Shown here one piece after another: positions 1 through 5,451 of a DNA stretch of 8,100 nucleotides (the stretch's first letter is position 1; each line of letters starts with the position of its first letter). The stretch is taken from contig JAPLLM010000092.1 of assembly GCA_026387555.1 (NCBI GenBank), forward strand, positions 1-8,100. Direction: 5' to 3'. A program made the position numbers and the translations under genes. The notes beneath the pieces were generated by a model, which saw only the letters and a list, made by a program, of their open reading frames with translations, was not told the origin of the DNA and did not search any database. Source of the DNA: Candidatus Omnitrophota bacterium (GTDB lineage Bacteria; Omnitrophota; Gorgyraeia; Gygaellales; Profunditerraquicolaceae).

Positions 1-216
1 TTTCTGCATCCGGTAATTCCTACGGATCATTTGAGTACTGAAGACTTAGGCCGCCTGGGTTCATGGTGCATGCGGGAGTTTTTCTCTAAGCCCGGGCGCA
101 TCAACCGGATCATGGAGAGCGATTTTGATCCGCTGGCCAAGCTTTGTTTTAAGGACGTCATGGACGGAATAAATAAATGGGAAGCAGCTGCGACAAAAGG
201 CGAGGTTCAGATATGA
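1..216 (+). CDS. C-terminal fragment of a probable radical SAM (B12-binding type) protein
   Basis: An open frame enters from the left edge and ends in TGA at 214-216, giving about 71 residues. The first in-frame start-like codon is a TTG at 31, but the frame is already coding-like before it (FLHPVIPTDH), so I read this as a truncated gene rather than a 61-residue one. The tail has a Leu-rich turn followed by an aromatic/basic helix (CMREFFSKPGRINRIM). This resembles the C-terminal helices after the TIM barrel in B12-binding radical SAM proteins, which often carry an 'FY.RP..i' pattern. No CxxxCxxC motif can be seen because that part lies outside the window, so the assignment rests on tail resemblance only. 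Its stop overlaps the start of the ACP gene in an ATGA junction, implying co-translation with the biosynthetic genes downstream. If it is a radical SAM enzyme it would cleave SAM and generate 5'-deoxyadenosine or methylate a carbon centre. An unrelated enzyme tail remains possible. Confidence 0.5.
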   Translation, partial: FLHPVIPTDHLSTEDLGRLGSWCMREFFSKPGRINRIMESDFDPLAKLCFKDVMDGINKWEAAATKGEVQI

Positions 217-443
217 AAGATAAAATTAAAGTAGCTTTGGTAAAATTATTAAGAGTCAAGCCGGAAGAGCTTAAAGACGATGTTTCCTTACAGGATTCTA
301 TAGGCGTGGACTCGACGGAAATGGTGGAGACTGTGATTACTTTAAGCAAGGAGTTTAATGTTAAGTTAAGCCCTAAAGATATCACCAAGTTTTCCACTAT
401 CAGCGATATCGCTAAAGTGATTCAATCTAAACTGGGCCAATGA
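213..443 (+). CDS. Acyl carrier protein
   Basis: This is a 76-residue acidic protein of the size and pattern of a discrete acyl carrier protein. The phosphopantetheine attachment site is the motif GVDSTEMVE with Ser34; 'DST' replaces the more usual 'DSL'. Helix I holds KVALVKLLRVKPEEL, and helix III is in ITKFSTISDIAKVI near the end. The upstream in-frame ATG at 177 would add 12 non-ACP-like residues (GSSCDKRRGSD), so I chose the ATG at 213. That ATG forms an ATGA overlap with the preceding stop and has a purine-rich stretch (AAAAGGCGAGG) just upstream. The protein should act in the cytoplasm and carry acyl or polyketide intermediates as thioesters, after activation by a phosphopantetheinyl transferase not seen here. 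Its neighbours (a cyclase, an aromatase-like protein and an SDR reductase) point to a dedicated secondary-pathway ACP rather than the housekeeping fatty acid one. The next gene overlaps its stop by four bases. Confidence 0.88.
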   Translation: MKDKIKVALVKLLRVKPEELKDDVSLQDSIGVDSTEMVETVITLSKEFNVKLSPKDITKFSTISDIAKVIQSKLGQ

Positions 444-1237
444 AAATAATCGACATAAGCCTTCCTATCGACGAGAAGGCCTTTGAGGTGCATAAGGTCG
501 ATATCGAGCGTATCTCCCATAAAGCCGGTGTGGAGAAATTTAACCGCGTGATTATGGGTAAGACCTTGCTCGGTAAGTTAAAATATGCGCTTGGTATACG
601 CATTCTTAAGAAGGAAGACCTTCCGGATGAAGAATTCCTCTCGCTAGAAGTAGTGCATGCCCCTGTGCATGTAGGGACTCACCTAGACTACTCTTTTCAT
701 TATGGCTCAAAGTCGGAAAACAGGCCATCGAAGACCGCGGAAGAGATTCCTTTGGATTGGTGTTATAACGATGGCGTAAAACTGGATATGACCCACAAAA
801 AGCCCGCGGAAACCATCGGCCCGCAGGACATAGAAGAGGCATTAAAGAAGATTAAATACACCATTAAGCCGAATGATATAGTCTTGATCCAGACCGGGGC
901 GGATAAATTGCACGGCTCACCTAAATATTTTACGGATTATCCAGGCATAGACCCTTTGGCCATAGATTATCTTCTTAACCGCGGGGTAAAGATCTTCGGT
1001 ACAGATACTATGGGTATCGACCGGCCATACCGTTTTATGTTAAAAGAGTTTTTAGAGAAAAAGGATATAAAATATTTATACCCGGCGCATTTTTACGGCA
1101 GAAAACGCGAGTTTATCCACATAGAGCGCCTCGCAAATCTGGAGAATTTGCCGGATTTCGGTTTTAAGGTCATCTGTTTTCCGATTAAGATCAAACGCAC
1201 GGGCGCCGCTTGGGCGCGAGTAGTCGCAATAATGTAA
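440..1237 (+). CDS. Cyclase family protein (kynurenine formamidase-like metal-dependent hydrolase)
   Basis: This 265-residue protein belongs to the 'putative cyclase' family (PF04199 type). Its signature is HVGTHLDYSFH at residues 77-87, giving H77, H81, D83 and H87, which are the usual divalent metal ligands and catalytic residues. Further family marks are an N-terminal IIDISLPI strand, the PNDIVLIQTGAD segment near the middle, and the pattern YPGIDPLAIDYLLNRGVK followed by FGTDTMGID around residue 190. Family members hydrolyse amides or esters (N-formylkynurenine, isatin) or act as cyclases in polyketide operons. Substrate cannot be read from sequence. The start ATG overlaps the ACP stop (ATGA), so the two are probably translationally coupled. 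Sitting between an ACP and an aromatase-like protein favours ring closure or release of an ACP-bound intermediate over tryptophan catabolism; that is inference. No tryptophan dioxygenase or kynureninase lies nearby. Length is somewhat longer than the short (about 210-residue) KynB enzymes because of an insertion around residues 30-65. Confidence 0.8.
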   Translation: MKIIDISLPIDEKAFEVHKVDIERISHKAGVEKFNRVIMGKTLLGKLKYALGIRILKKEDLPDEEFLSLEVVHAPVHVGTHLDYSFHYGSKSENRPSKTAEEIPLDWCYNDGVKLDMTHKKPAETIGPQDIEEALKKIKYTIKPNDIVLIQTGADKLHGSPKYFTDYPGIDPLAIDYLLNRGVKIFGTDTMGIDRPYRFMLKEFLEKKDIKYLYPAHFYGRKREFIHIERLANLENLPDFGFKVICFPIKIKRTGAAWARVVAIM

Positions 1238-1328
1238 ATTTTGCGGGTGACTGCCGAGACGAGGCCCCTGCCGCGCGCAGCGTTAAGCGAGCACGGCGGG
1301 GTGGATCGGCAGGCAGGACCCGCAAAAT
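1238..1328. repeat. GC-rich nested inverted-repeat element in the only large intergenic gap
   Basis: The segment starts with ATTTTGCGGGT (1238-1248) and ends with its exact reverse complement ACCCGCAAAAT (1318-1328). Inside lie two more nested complementary pairs: CTGCCGA (1251-1257) with TCGGCAG (1306-1312), and CCCC-T-GCCG (1265-1273, one bulged T) with CGGCGGGG (1294-1301). The whole can fold into one long interrupted hairpin capped by a 20-base GC-rich loop region. It is visibly richer in G+C than the genes around it. It lies directly after the cyclase stop and directly before the Shine-Dalgarno of the next gene. It lacks a downstream T-run, so it is not a classical intrinsic terminator. 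It could be a REP/BIME-like or MITE-like dispersed repeat, or an mRNA processing or stability element. A TAA triplet flanks both ends (1235-1237 and 1328-1330), but that is too short to call a target-site duplication. Confidence 0.75.
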
Positions 1329-1335
1329 AAGGAGG
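1329..1335 (+). promoter_or_regulatory. Strong ribosome binding site for the aromatase-like gene
   Basis: The sequence AAGGAGG lies five bases before the ATG at 1341 and is one of the best Shine-Dalgarno matches in the window. It begins immediately after the last base of the inverted-repeat element. Translation of the downstream genes can therefore restart independently of the cyclase gene, unlike the overlapping starts elsewhere in the operon. If the hairpin forms in the mRNA, the site stays outside the stem and exposed. Confidence 0.75.
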
Positions 1336-1340
1336 ATAGT

Positions 1341-1823
1341 ATGGGACACACTTGCAATTCGATCATAATTAACGCGCCTTACGAAAAGGTGTTTGATATC
1401 TCTAACGATATACCGCGCTGGACAGAATTGTTCGGTGGGGAATATCAGAAAGCGGAAGTAGTAGAAAAAAAGGATAATAAGATAACTTTCCGTCTGACTG
1501 ATGACGAAGGCAAATCCTGGGTCTCCTGGCGGCTGCTCTTCAAAGATAAATATTTCACTTACGCCGAAAGACAAGAGCCAAAGTTTCCTTTCAAGTATAT
1601 GAAAATTGTCTGGCTTTATACGCTTAAGCCGGAAGGGGTGGCTTTGGCTAAAGGAGGCCAAACCACGGACTTCTGTCCTGTGGAGTTAGTTTGGATCCAG
1701 CATTTTGAGATGGACGAGAAGGCAAAATTTAACGACGAGCAGGTCGAGGGTTTTATCAATAAACACTCCAAGGATAACTTGAAGATTTTTAAAGACTCTA
1801 TCGAAAAAGCAGCGAACAAGTAA
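1341..1823 (+). CDS. SRPBCC/START-fold aromatase/cyclase-like protein (TcmN/WhiE-ORFVI type)
   Basis: This 160-residue protein fits a single-domain START/SRPBCC fold of the polyketide aromatase/cyclase type. Features remembered from the WhiE/TcmN group are visible in order: 'H..NSIIINAPYEKVFDISNDIPRWTEL' style N-terminus (residues 3-30), a 'KITFRL' strand (47-52), a 'WVSWR' strand (60-64), a 'FPFKYMKIVWLYTL' segment (82-95), 'VELVWIQHFEMD' (114-125) and a C-terminal helix with HSKDNLKIFKDSIE. The fold makes a hydrophobic cavity that binds a poly-beta-keto chain and promotes first-ring cyclisation and aromatisation. Residues about 100-113 look like an extra loop compared with the family. Start is supported by AAGGAGG five bases upstream. 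The SDR gene follows after 14 bases. The protein is cytoplasmic; no signal peptide or membrane segment is seen. SRPBCC proteins also include lipid- and coenzyme Q-binding members, so the exact role is inferred from resemblance plus the neighbouring ACP. Confidence 0.75.
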   Translation: MGHTCNSIIINAPYEKVFDISNDIPRWTELFGGEYQKAEVVEKKDNKITFRLTDDEGKSWVSWRLLFKDKYFTYAERQEPKFPFKYMKIVWLYTLKPEGVALAKGGQTTDFCPVELVWIQHFEMDEKAKFNDEQVEGFINKHSKDNLKIFKDSIEKAANK

Positions 1824-1837
1824 GAAAGGATAGTGCC

Positions 1838-2608
1838 ATGGAATTAAAAGGAAAAGTTGCCATTGTCACCGGAGCAAGCCGCGGAATAGGTAAGGCTTTG
1901 GCTTCTACCGCAGCAAGTTTAGGGATAAACCTAGCTATTGCCGCGCGCCAGATCGGACCCTTAAAAGAAACCGCTGACGAGATCGCTAAAAAGTATAAAG
2001 TGGAAGTACTCCCGGTGGAGTGTGATGTGACAAAGTTAGAGGACCTTGAGAACCTGGTTAATAAGACTAAGGAAAAATACGGCCGTATCGATATATTAAT
2101 CAATAATGCCGGCGTTTCTTCCCAGTATCCTTTTCAGGATCAGCCCATAGAGGATTTCGAGAAATTAGCGCACACAAATTACTTAGGTTATGTGCGCTTA
2201 ATCCGCCTAGTGATCAACGATATGATCAAACAGAAGAGTGGGGCGATCATTAATATGGTCTCCGGTTCTACGCTTTGCGACCCTCTTCCGCGTACCTTTA
2301 TAGTTTATAGCTCGTTAAAAGTTGGGCTGCGCGCGTTCTTAAAAGGTCTCTTCTGGGAGTTACGCGACTATGGGATTAAAGTAACATCATTGCTACCCGG
2401 AGTCACTGATACCGACCTTACGGGAAAACTGAAGAATGTTACGGAAGACTCATCGCGCCTGATGACTACGGAAGCGATTGAAAACGCGCTAAAGTTTGCC
2501 CTGACTGTTCCGGCTAATGTCTGCCCGTTGGAAATAGCCATTATAAACCAGCAGACGCCGTGGGTAGCACCCGTAATACCATTTAAGCAACAGCACCCGG
2601 GGAAATAA
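1838..2608 (+). CDS. Short-chain dehydrogenase/reductase (probable ketoreductase)
   Basis: This is a 256-residue classical SDR, full length for the family. The Rossmann glycine motif is TGASRGIG at residues 11-18. CDV at 62-64 contacts adenine, NNAG is at 89-92, and the active-site set is N114, S144, Y157 and K161 (YSSLK). Basic residues R15 and R37, the latter at the end of the second beta strand, suggest NADP(H) preference. PGVTDTDL follows the catalytic helix, as in the usual 'PG.v.T' motif. The C-terminus is Pro-rich (TPWVAPVIPFKQQHPGK). Family members reduce ketones or oxidise alcohols. With an ACP and an aromatase-like protein in the same operon, ketoreduction of a carrier-bound beta-keto intermediate is the natural inference, but substrate is not encoded in any visible motif. 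An AGAAAGGA ribosome binding site lies seven bases ahead of the ATG. The following gene starts one base after this stop. Confidence 0.88.
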   Translation: MELKGKVAIVTGASRGIGKALASTAASLGINLAIAARQIGPLKETADEIAKKYKVEVLPVECDVTKLEDLENLVNKTKEKYGRIDILINNAGVSSQYPFQDQPIEDFEKLAHTNYLGYVRLIRLVINDMIKQKSGAIINMVSGSTLCDPLPRTFIVYSSLKVGLRAFLKGLFWELRDYGIKVTSLLPGVTDTDLTGKLKNVTEDSSRLMTTEAIENALKFALTVPANVCPLEIAIINQQTPWVAPVIPFKQQHPGK

Positions 2609-2609
2609 A

Positions 2610-3002
2610 ATGCACAAACAGGATATTAAAAATCTTAAAAGGCGCTATCTGGTCTGGTTTTATAAGACTACCAAGGAGGCCTTGGATAAGATAGAGCGCA
2701 AGTTCACCCAGGTAGAAGTGGATAAGTTTATTTTAAAAGAACTTAAAAAGCAGAATAAGGCCAAGGGGACAGAAAAGTTGCTCGCCGGTTTTGAGGCCTA
2801 TATGCTGGAAAAAGAGATGGATGGGTTTGTCTTAAAATACGACGGCAAACAAATAAGGCCGGAATATACTTTTCTGGTCATGAAATTGCAGGCTGTTGAG
2901 AAGGCGATACAAAAAGAATTGGGCAATAAGGCCCTGGATAAAATAAAAGTGCTCTATGAAAGAGAGATGACCGAGCGCATTTTAAAGAGCACGGAGCATT
3001 GA
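2610..3002 (+). CDS. Unrecognised charged helical protein
   Basis: I do not recognise a family. The 130-residue product is very rich in Lys and Glu, contains no Cys and only one Pro, and is predicted by eye to be almost entirely alpha-helical. Notable pieces are RRYLVWFYKTTKEALDKIERKF near residues 11-32, a KELKKQNKAKG stretch, and a final amphipathic helix (ALDKIKVLYEREMTERIL). There is no signal peptide and no membrane segment. Its coding reality is supported by tight packing: its ATG is one base after the SDR stop, a GGGGAA purine stretch lies upstream, and its TGA overlaps the ATG of the next gene (TGATG). A small cytoplasmic accessory or scaffold protein for the pathway is possible, but no function can be assigned. 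Confidence 0.75.
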   Translation: MHKQDIKNLKRRYLVWFYKTTKEALDKIERKFTQVEVDKFILKELKKQNKAKGTEKLLAGFEAYMLEKEMDGFVLKYDGKQIRPEYTFLVMKLQAVEKAIQKELGNKALDKIKVLYEREMTERILKSTEH

Positions 3003-3782
3003 TGATAATCGACAGCCACAGCCACTGGCTCCCGGATGAGATTATAAGCAATGCCCATTTTTTCCATAAGGGTTGGGGAGATATCGAGGCCCAGGCCCGG
3101 ATCATGGATGAGGCGGGAATTAGCAAAGCGGTTTTAACGTATCCTACCTCGGATGCGCATTTGAAATTAGGGAGCCTTAAGGAAGTAGCCCGGATTTATA
3201 ACGACAACGTCTCTAAGATTATTAAGCGCTATCCTAAAAGATTTATCGGGGCTGCGGTCTTACCGGTCGATGAGCCTGAAAATATGCTGAATGAGCTGAA
3301 AAGGGCGCTTGATGAGCTGGGATTTAAAGCGGGTGCAGGATCCCTTGTTGACTCCGGTAATCGAATACGTTTTTGATACCACTATTTGTATCGGCAGGCT
3401 TTTAATGGCGGATATCCTGCGCGATTTTTCGCAGGTGAAATTCGTCTTTGCTTATTTTGGCGGGGTTATCCCGTTCTTAACGTACCGTTTTGACGCCACA
3501 TACCAGATGCTGCGCGGTTTAAATTTTGTCAAAGATTTGAAAAGCAACCCTACGGATTATTTAAAGAATATCTATGTGGATACCAGCGGTGATAAGTCCA
3601 AGACTAATTTCCTCGCCGCGCTTGAATTGCTGGGGCCGAAGCATATTTTATGGGGGAGTGACTGGCCGGCGAAAAAAGATGTAGTAAGTTCGATACAGGC
3701 AGTGCAGAACCTTGAACTTTCGGAAGAGGATAAAGAAGGGATCTTAGGCGGGAACCTGGAATATATCTTAAAAGGAGTATAA
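3002..3782 (+). pseudogene. Amidohydrolase-2 family protein, broken by internal deletion and frameshift
   Basis: Two reading frames together match one metal-dependent amidohydrolase of the amidohydrolase-2 (ACMSD/gamma-resorcylate decarboxylase-like) family. The first frame starts at ATG 3002 (MIIDSHSHWLPDE, metal ligands H6 and H8) and runs through AAVLPVDEPENMLNELKRALDELGF. It then turns into nonsense and stops at 3376. Homology continues in the +1 frame from about 3330 with RVQDPLLTPVIEYVFDTT, then FGG, YRFD, 'IYVDTSG' and 'ILWGSDWP' (the conserved Asp), ending in TAA at 3780-3782. The section that should hold the 'P.fiHP' metal-binding His is absent, so tens of residues are lost as well as the frame. 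The 'H.GG' motif also reads YFGG (Tyr codon 3453-3455). The family hydrolyses or decarboxylates ring and aromatic acids, which would fit an aromatic pathway. I judge the gene inactive unless the gap is an assembly error. The TTG at 2999 is an unlikely start; the ATG at 3002 overlaps the previous stop. Confidence 0.8.
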
Positions 3783-3784
3783 AA

Positions 3785-4534
3785 ATGCAGATGCAGAAAG
3801 AAGTACATTTGACAGGCAAGGATTTGACGGCGATGGTGCAGTTGAGGCCGCAGGATGTAGGTAAGTATGCGATTGTGCCCGGCCCGCGCGATAGGCTGGA
3901 TGCCTTGCTGAAGAAAATCGAGAATCCGGTTAAGAATTTTACCTTTATGGAATACTCTATGTATACCGGTATGCTTGAAGGGATTAAGATTACCGGCATA
4001 AACGGCGGGAGGTTTTCCACCGATACTTCGATCACGACAGAGGTAATGTGTAATGCCGGAATCCAGAATATTATCCGTATCGGCACTGCCGGAGCGCTGG
4101 ATGAAAATATTAAAGTCGGGGATTTATTTGTAGTTGACGAGGTGCTGCGCGGAGACGGGGTTACGCCTTATTACGTGGATAAAAATTTTAAGACCGTAGC
4201 CGATAAAAAGATTAGCGATACGCTTTATGAAGTCGCGAAGGGGATGGGGCTGAATGTTCACCGCGGGACTGCCTGGACTACGGATGCGCTTTTACGCGAG
4301 ACGCGCGAAATAATCGAAGCCAAGCGTAAAGAGGGCGCCAAGGCCGTGGATATGGTCTCTTCAACGATTCTCACCATTGCCCAGACTTACAATATCAAGG
4401 CCGGCTCTATTTTAGCCGTAAGCGACAATGTCATTACCGGCGAGATGGGTTTTATGAACCCGCTATATTACATGGCTGAATCGAACCTGATCAAGATCGC
4501 CTTAGAGACAGTCAAAAAATTAGAAGGGAAATGA
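3785..4534 (+). CDS. Nucleoside phosphorylase (PNP/uridine phosphorylase family)
   Basis: This 249-residue protein belongs to the PNP_UDP_1 family. It would split a nucleoside with phosphate into base and (deoxy)ribose-1-phosphate. Visible marks are DVGKYAIVPGPRDRL (residues 24-38, R35 as phosphate ligand), 'MEYSMYTG' (55-62), IRIGTAGAL (97-105, R98 as second phosphate-binding Arg), GDLFVVDEVLRGDG (112-125), and AVSDN with D214, the position of the base-protonating Asp in hexameric PNPs. The family's ribose-binding 'MExx' motif reads DMVSS at 189-193, so the usual Glu is Val191. The 'StGiGgPS' segment is also altered (INGGRFSTDT). These changes make substrate uncertain. Context with an MtnA-like isomerase and class II aldolase suggests 5'-deoxyadenosine or 5'-methylthioadenosine as substrate. 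A GGAG at 3774-3777 supports the ATG at 3785 over the ATG at 3791. The stop overlaps the next start. Confidence 0.83.
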   Translation: MQMQKEVHLTGKDLTAMVQLRPQDVGKYAIVPGPRDRLDALLKKIENPVKNFTFMEYSMYTGMLEGIKITGINGGRFSTDTSITTEVMCNAGIQNIIRIGTAGALDENIKVGDLFVVDEVLRGDGVTPYYVDKNFKTVADKKISDTLYEVAKGMGLNVHRGTAWTTDALLRETREIIEAKRKEGAKAVDMVSSTILTIAQTYNIKAGSILAVSDNVITGEMGFMNPLYYMAESNLIKIALETVKKLEGK

Positions 4535-5451
4535 TGAAATTTTCTCCGCTATTCTGGCCTATACAATTAAAAGGTAGCACTATTTATATCCTTGACGAAA
4601 CTCTGCTGCCGCAAAAAGTAAAATATATCAAAGCCAAAAATTATATTGAGGCTTGCTCGGCGATCAAAGAAATGAAGACGCGCGCCGTAGGCCAGGTGAT
4701 CCTGGTTTTTTATACTTTTTTGCAGGCCTTGAAACAGGGAAAGGATTTAAAAAAAGTAGCGAAAGCGATCAATGGCGCGCGGCCGACTTTACCTTTTAAA
4801 GTTTTAACTGACATGGTTTTGGGTTGGCAGCAGAGCGGAGCACCTTTAGAAAAATGTATTTTAGGCTTTCTCGAAACACTTAGAACCAAGCGCATAAAAC
4901 AGGCGGAAGATGCCGCAAAACTCCTTAAAAATAACGACATTATCCTTACTCACTGTAATGTCAGCGGCTTGATGCCCTTGATTGCGCAATTTGCGGCAGC
5001 TCAAAATAAAAGGATCAGTTTTTTTGTTACCGAGACACGTCCGTATTTGCAGGGCGCGCGGTTAACTGCCTGGGAATTAAAAGAAGCTGGGCTTCCCGTC
5101 ACCCTGATCACGGATAATATGGCAGCGCACGTGATGGCAGAGGGGAAAATAAGTAAAGTTATCGTCGGAGCAGACCATCTGGCGCTTAACGGAGATATTG
5201 CTAATAAGATCGGGACTTATCAGATAGCGCTTTTAGCAAAATATTTTAAAATTCCTTTTTACGTGCTCTGCCCTCCGCCTTCAAAAGTCAAAAGCGGAGA
5301 CGATATAAAAATAGAGATCCGGCCAGAGAAAGAATTGTTGGAATTTCAGGGCAAAAGGCTTGCGCCTATCGGGGTAAAGGGTTATTATCCGGCTTTTGAC
5401 ATCACGCCTAACGCCTTGATCACTAAACATATTTACTTAGAGGTGCGTTAA
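4531..5451 (+). CDS. mtnA: MtnA/DrdI-like aldose-1-phosphate isomerase (eIF2B alpha family)
   Basis: This 306-residue protein belongs to the eIF-2B alpha/beta/delta-like isomerase family, which includes methylthioribose-1-phosphate isomerase MtnA and 5-deoxyribose-1-phosphate isomerase DrdI. The N-terminus has IYILDETLLPQ, the family's 'LDQ..LP'. The catalytic pair is present: C142 in LTHCNVSG and D215 in VGADHLALNGD, followed by the diagnostic ANKIGTYQ. ETRPYLQGARLTAWEL and TLITDNMAAHVM complete the core; 'DITP' near the C-terminus is also typical. It converts a 5-substituted ribose-1-phosphate to the ribulose-1-phosphate. It is shorter than typical MtnA (about 340-370 residues), and the N-terminal 'RGAPAIG' loop is reduced to RAVGQ (R51 kept). 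Sequence alone does not separate methylthioribose from 5-deoxyribose substrates. The phosphorylase upstream and aldolase downstream support the 5-deoxyribose or methylthioribose route. The ATG at 4531 overlaps the previous stop; an adjacent ATG at 4534 is equally possible. Confidence 0.85.
   Translation: MMKFSPLFWPIQLKGSTIYILDETLLPQKVKYIKAKNYIEACSAIKEMKTRAVGQVILVFYTFLQALKQGKDLKKVAKAINGARPTLPFKVLTDMVLGWQQSGAPLEKCILGFLETLRTKRIKQAEDAAKLLKNNDIILTHCNVSGLMPLIAQFAAAQNKRISFFVTETRPYLQGARLTAWELKEAGLPVTLITDNMAAHVMAEGKISKVIVGADHLALNGDIANKIGTYQIALLAKYFKIPFYVLCPPPSKVKSGDDIKIEIRPEKELLEFQGKRLAPIGVKGYYPAFDITPNALITKHIYLEVR

Noticed and set aside
177..212. Upstream ATG extending the acyl carrier protein by 12 residues
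   Set aside because: The added residues do not resemble an ACP N-terminus, while the ATG at 213 gives normal length, an ATGA overlap and a purine-rich upstream stretch.
1238..1340. The gap hairpin as a rho-independent terminator
   Set aside because: The stem is interrupted and has no T-run after it on the + strand; the sequence after the stem is a Shine-Dalgarno and the operon continues on the same strand.
1191..1661. Minus-strand reading frame of 156 codons across the gap and the aromatase-like gene
   Set aside because: It is antisense to two well-supported genes, has no recognisable domain, and its length comes partly from the GC-rich inverted repeat.
3309..3782. Second amidohydrolase frame as an independent gene
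   Set aside because: Its start (TTG/ATG at 3309-3314) lies inside the upstream half of the same homologous protein, it lacks the N-terminal HxH metal site, and it has no good ribosome binding site.
3604..4086. Minus-strand reading frame of 160 codons
   Set aside because: It lies opposite the amidohydrolase remnant and the nucleoside phosphorylase; its translation shows low-complexity Ser/Leu/Pro-rich shadow character.
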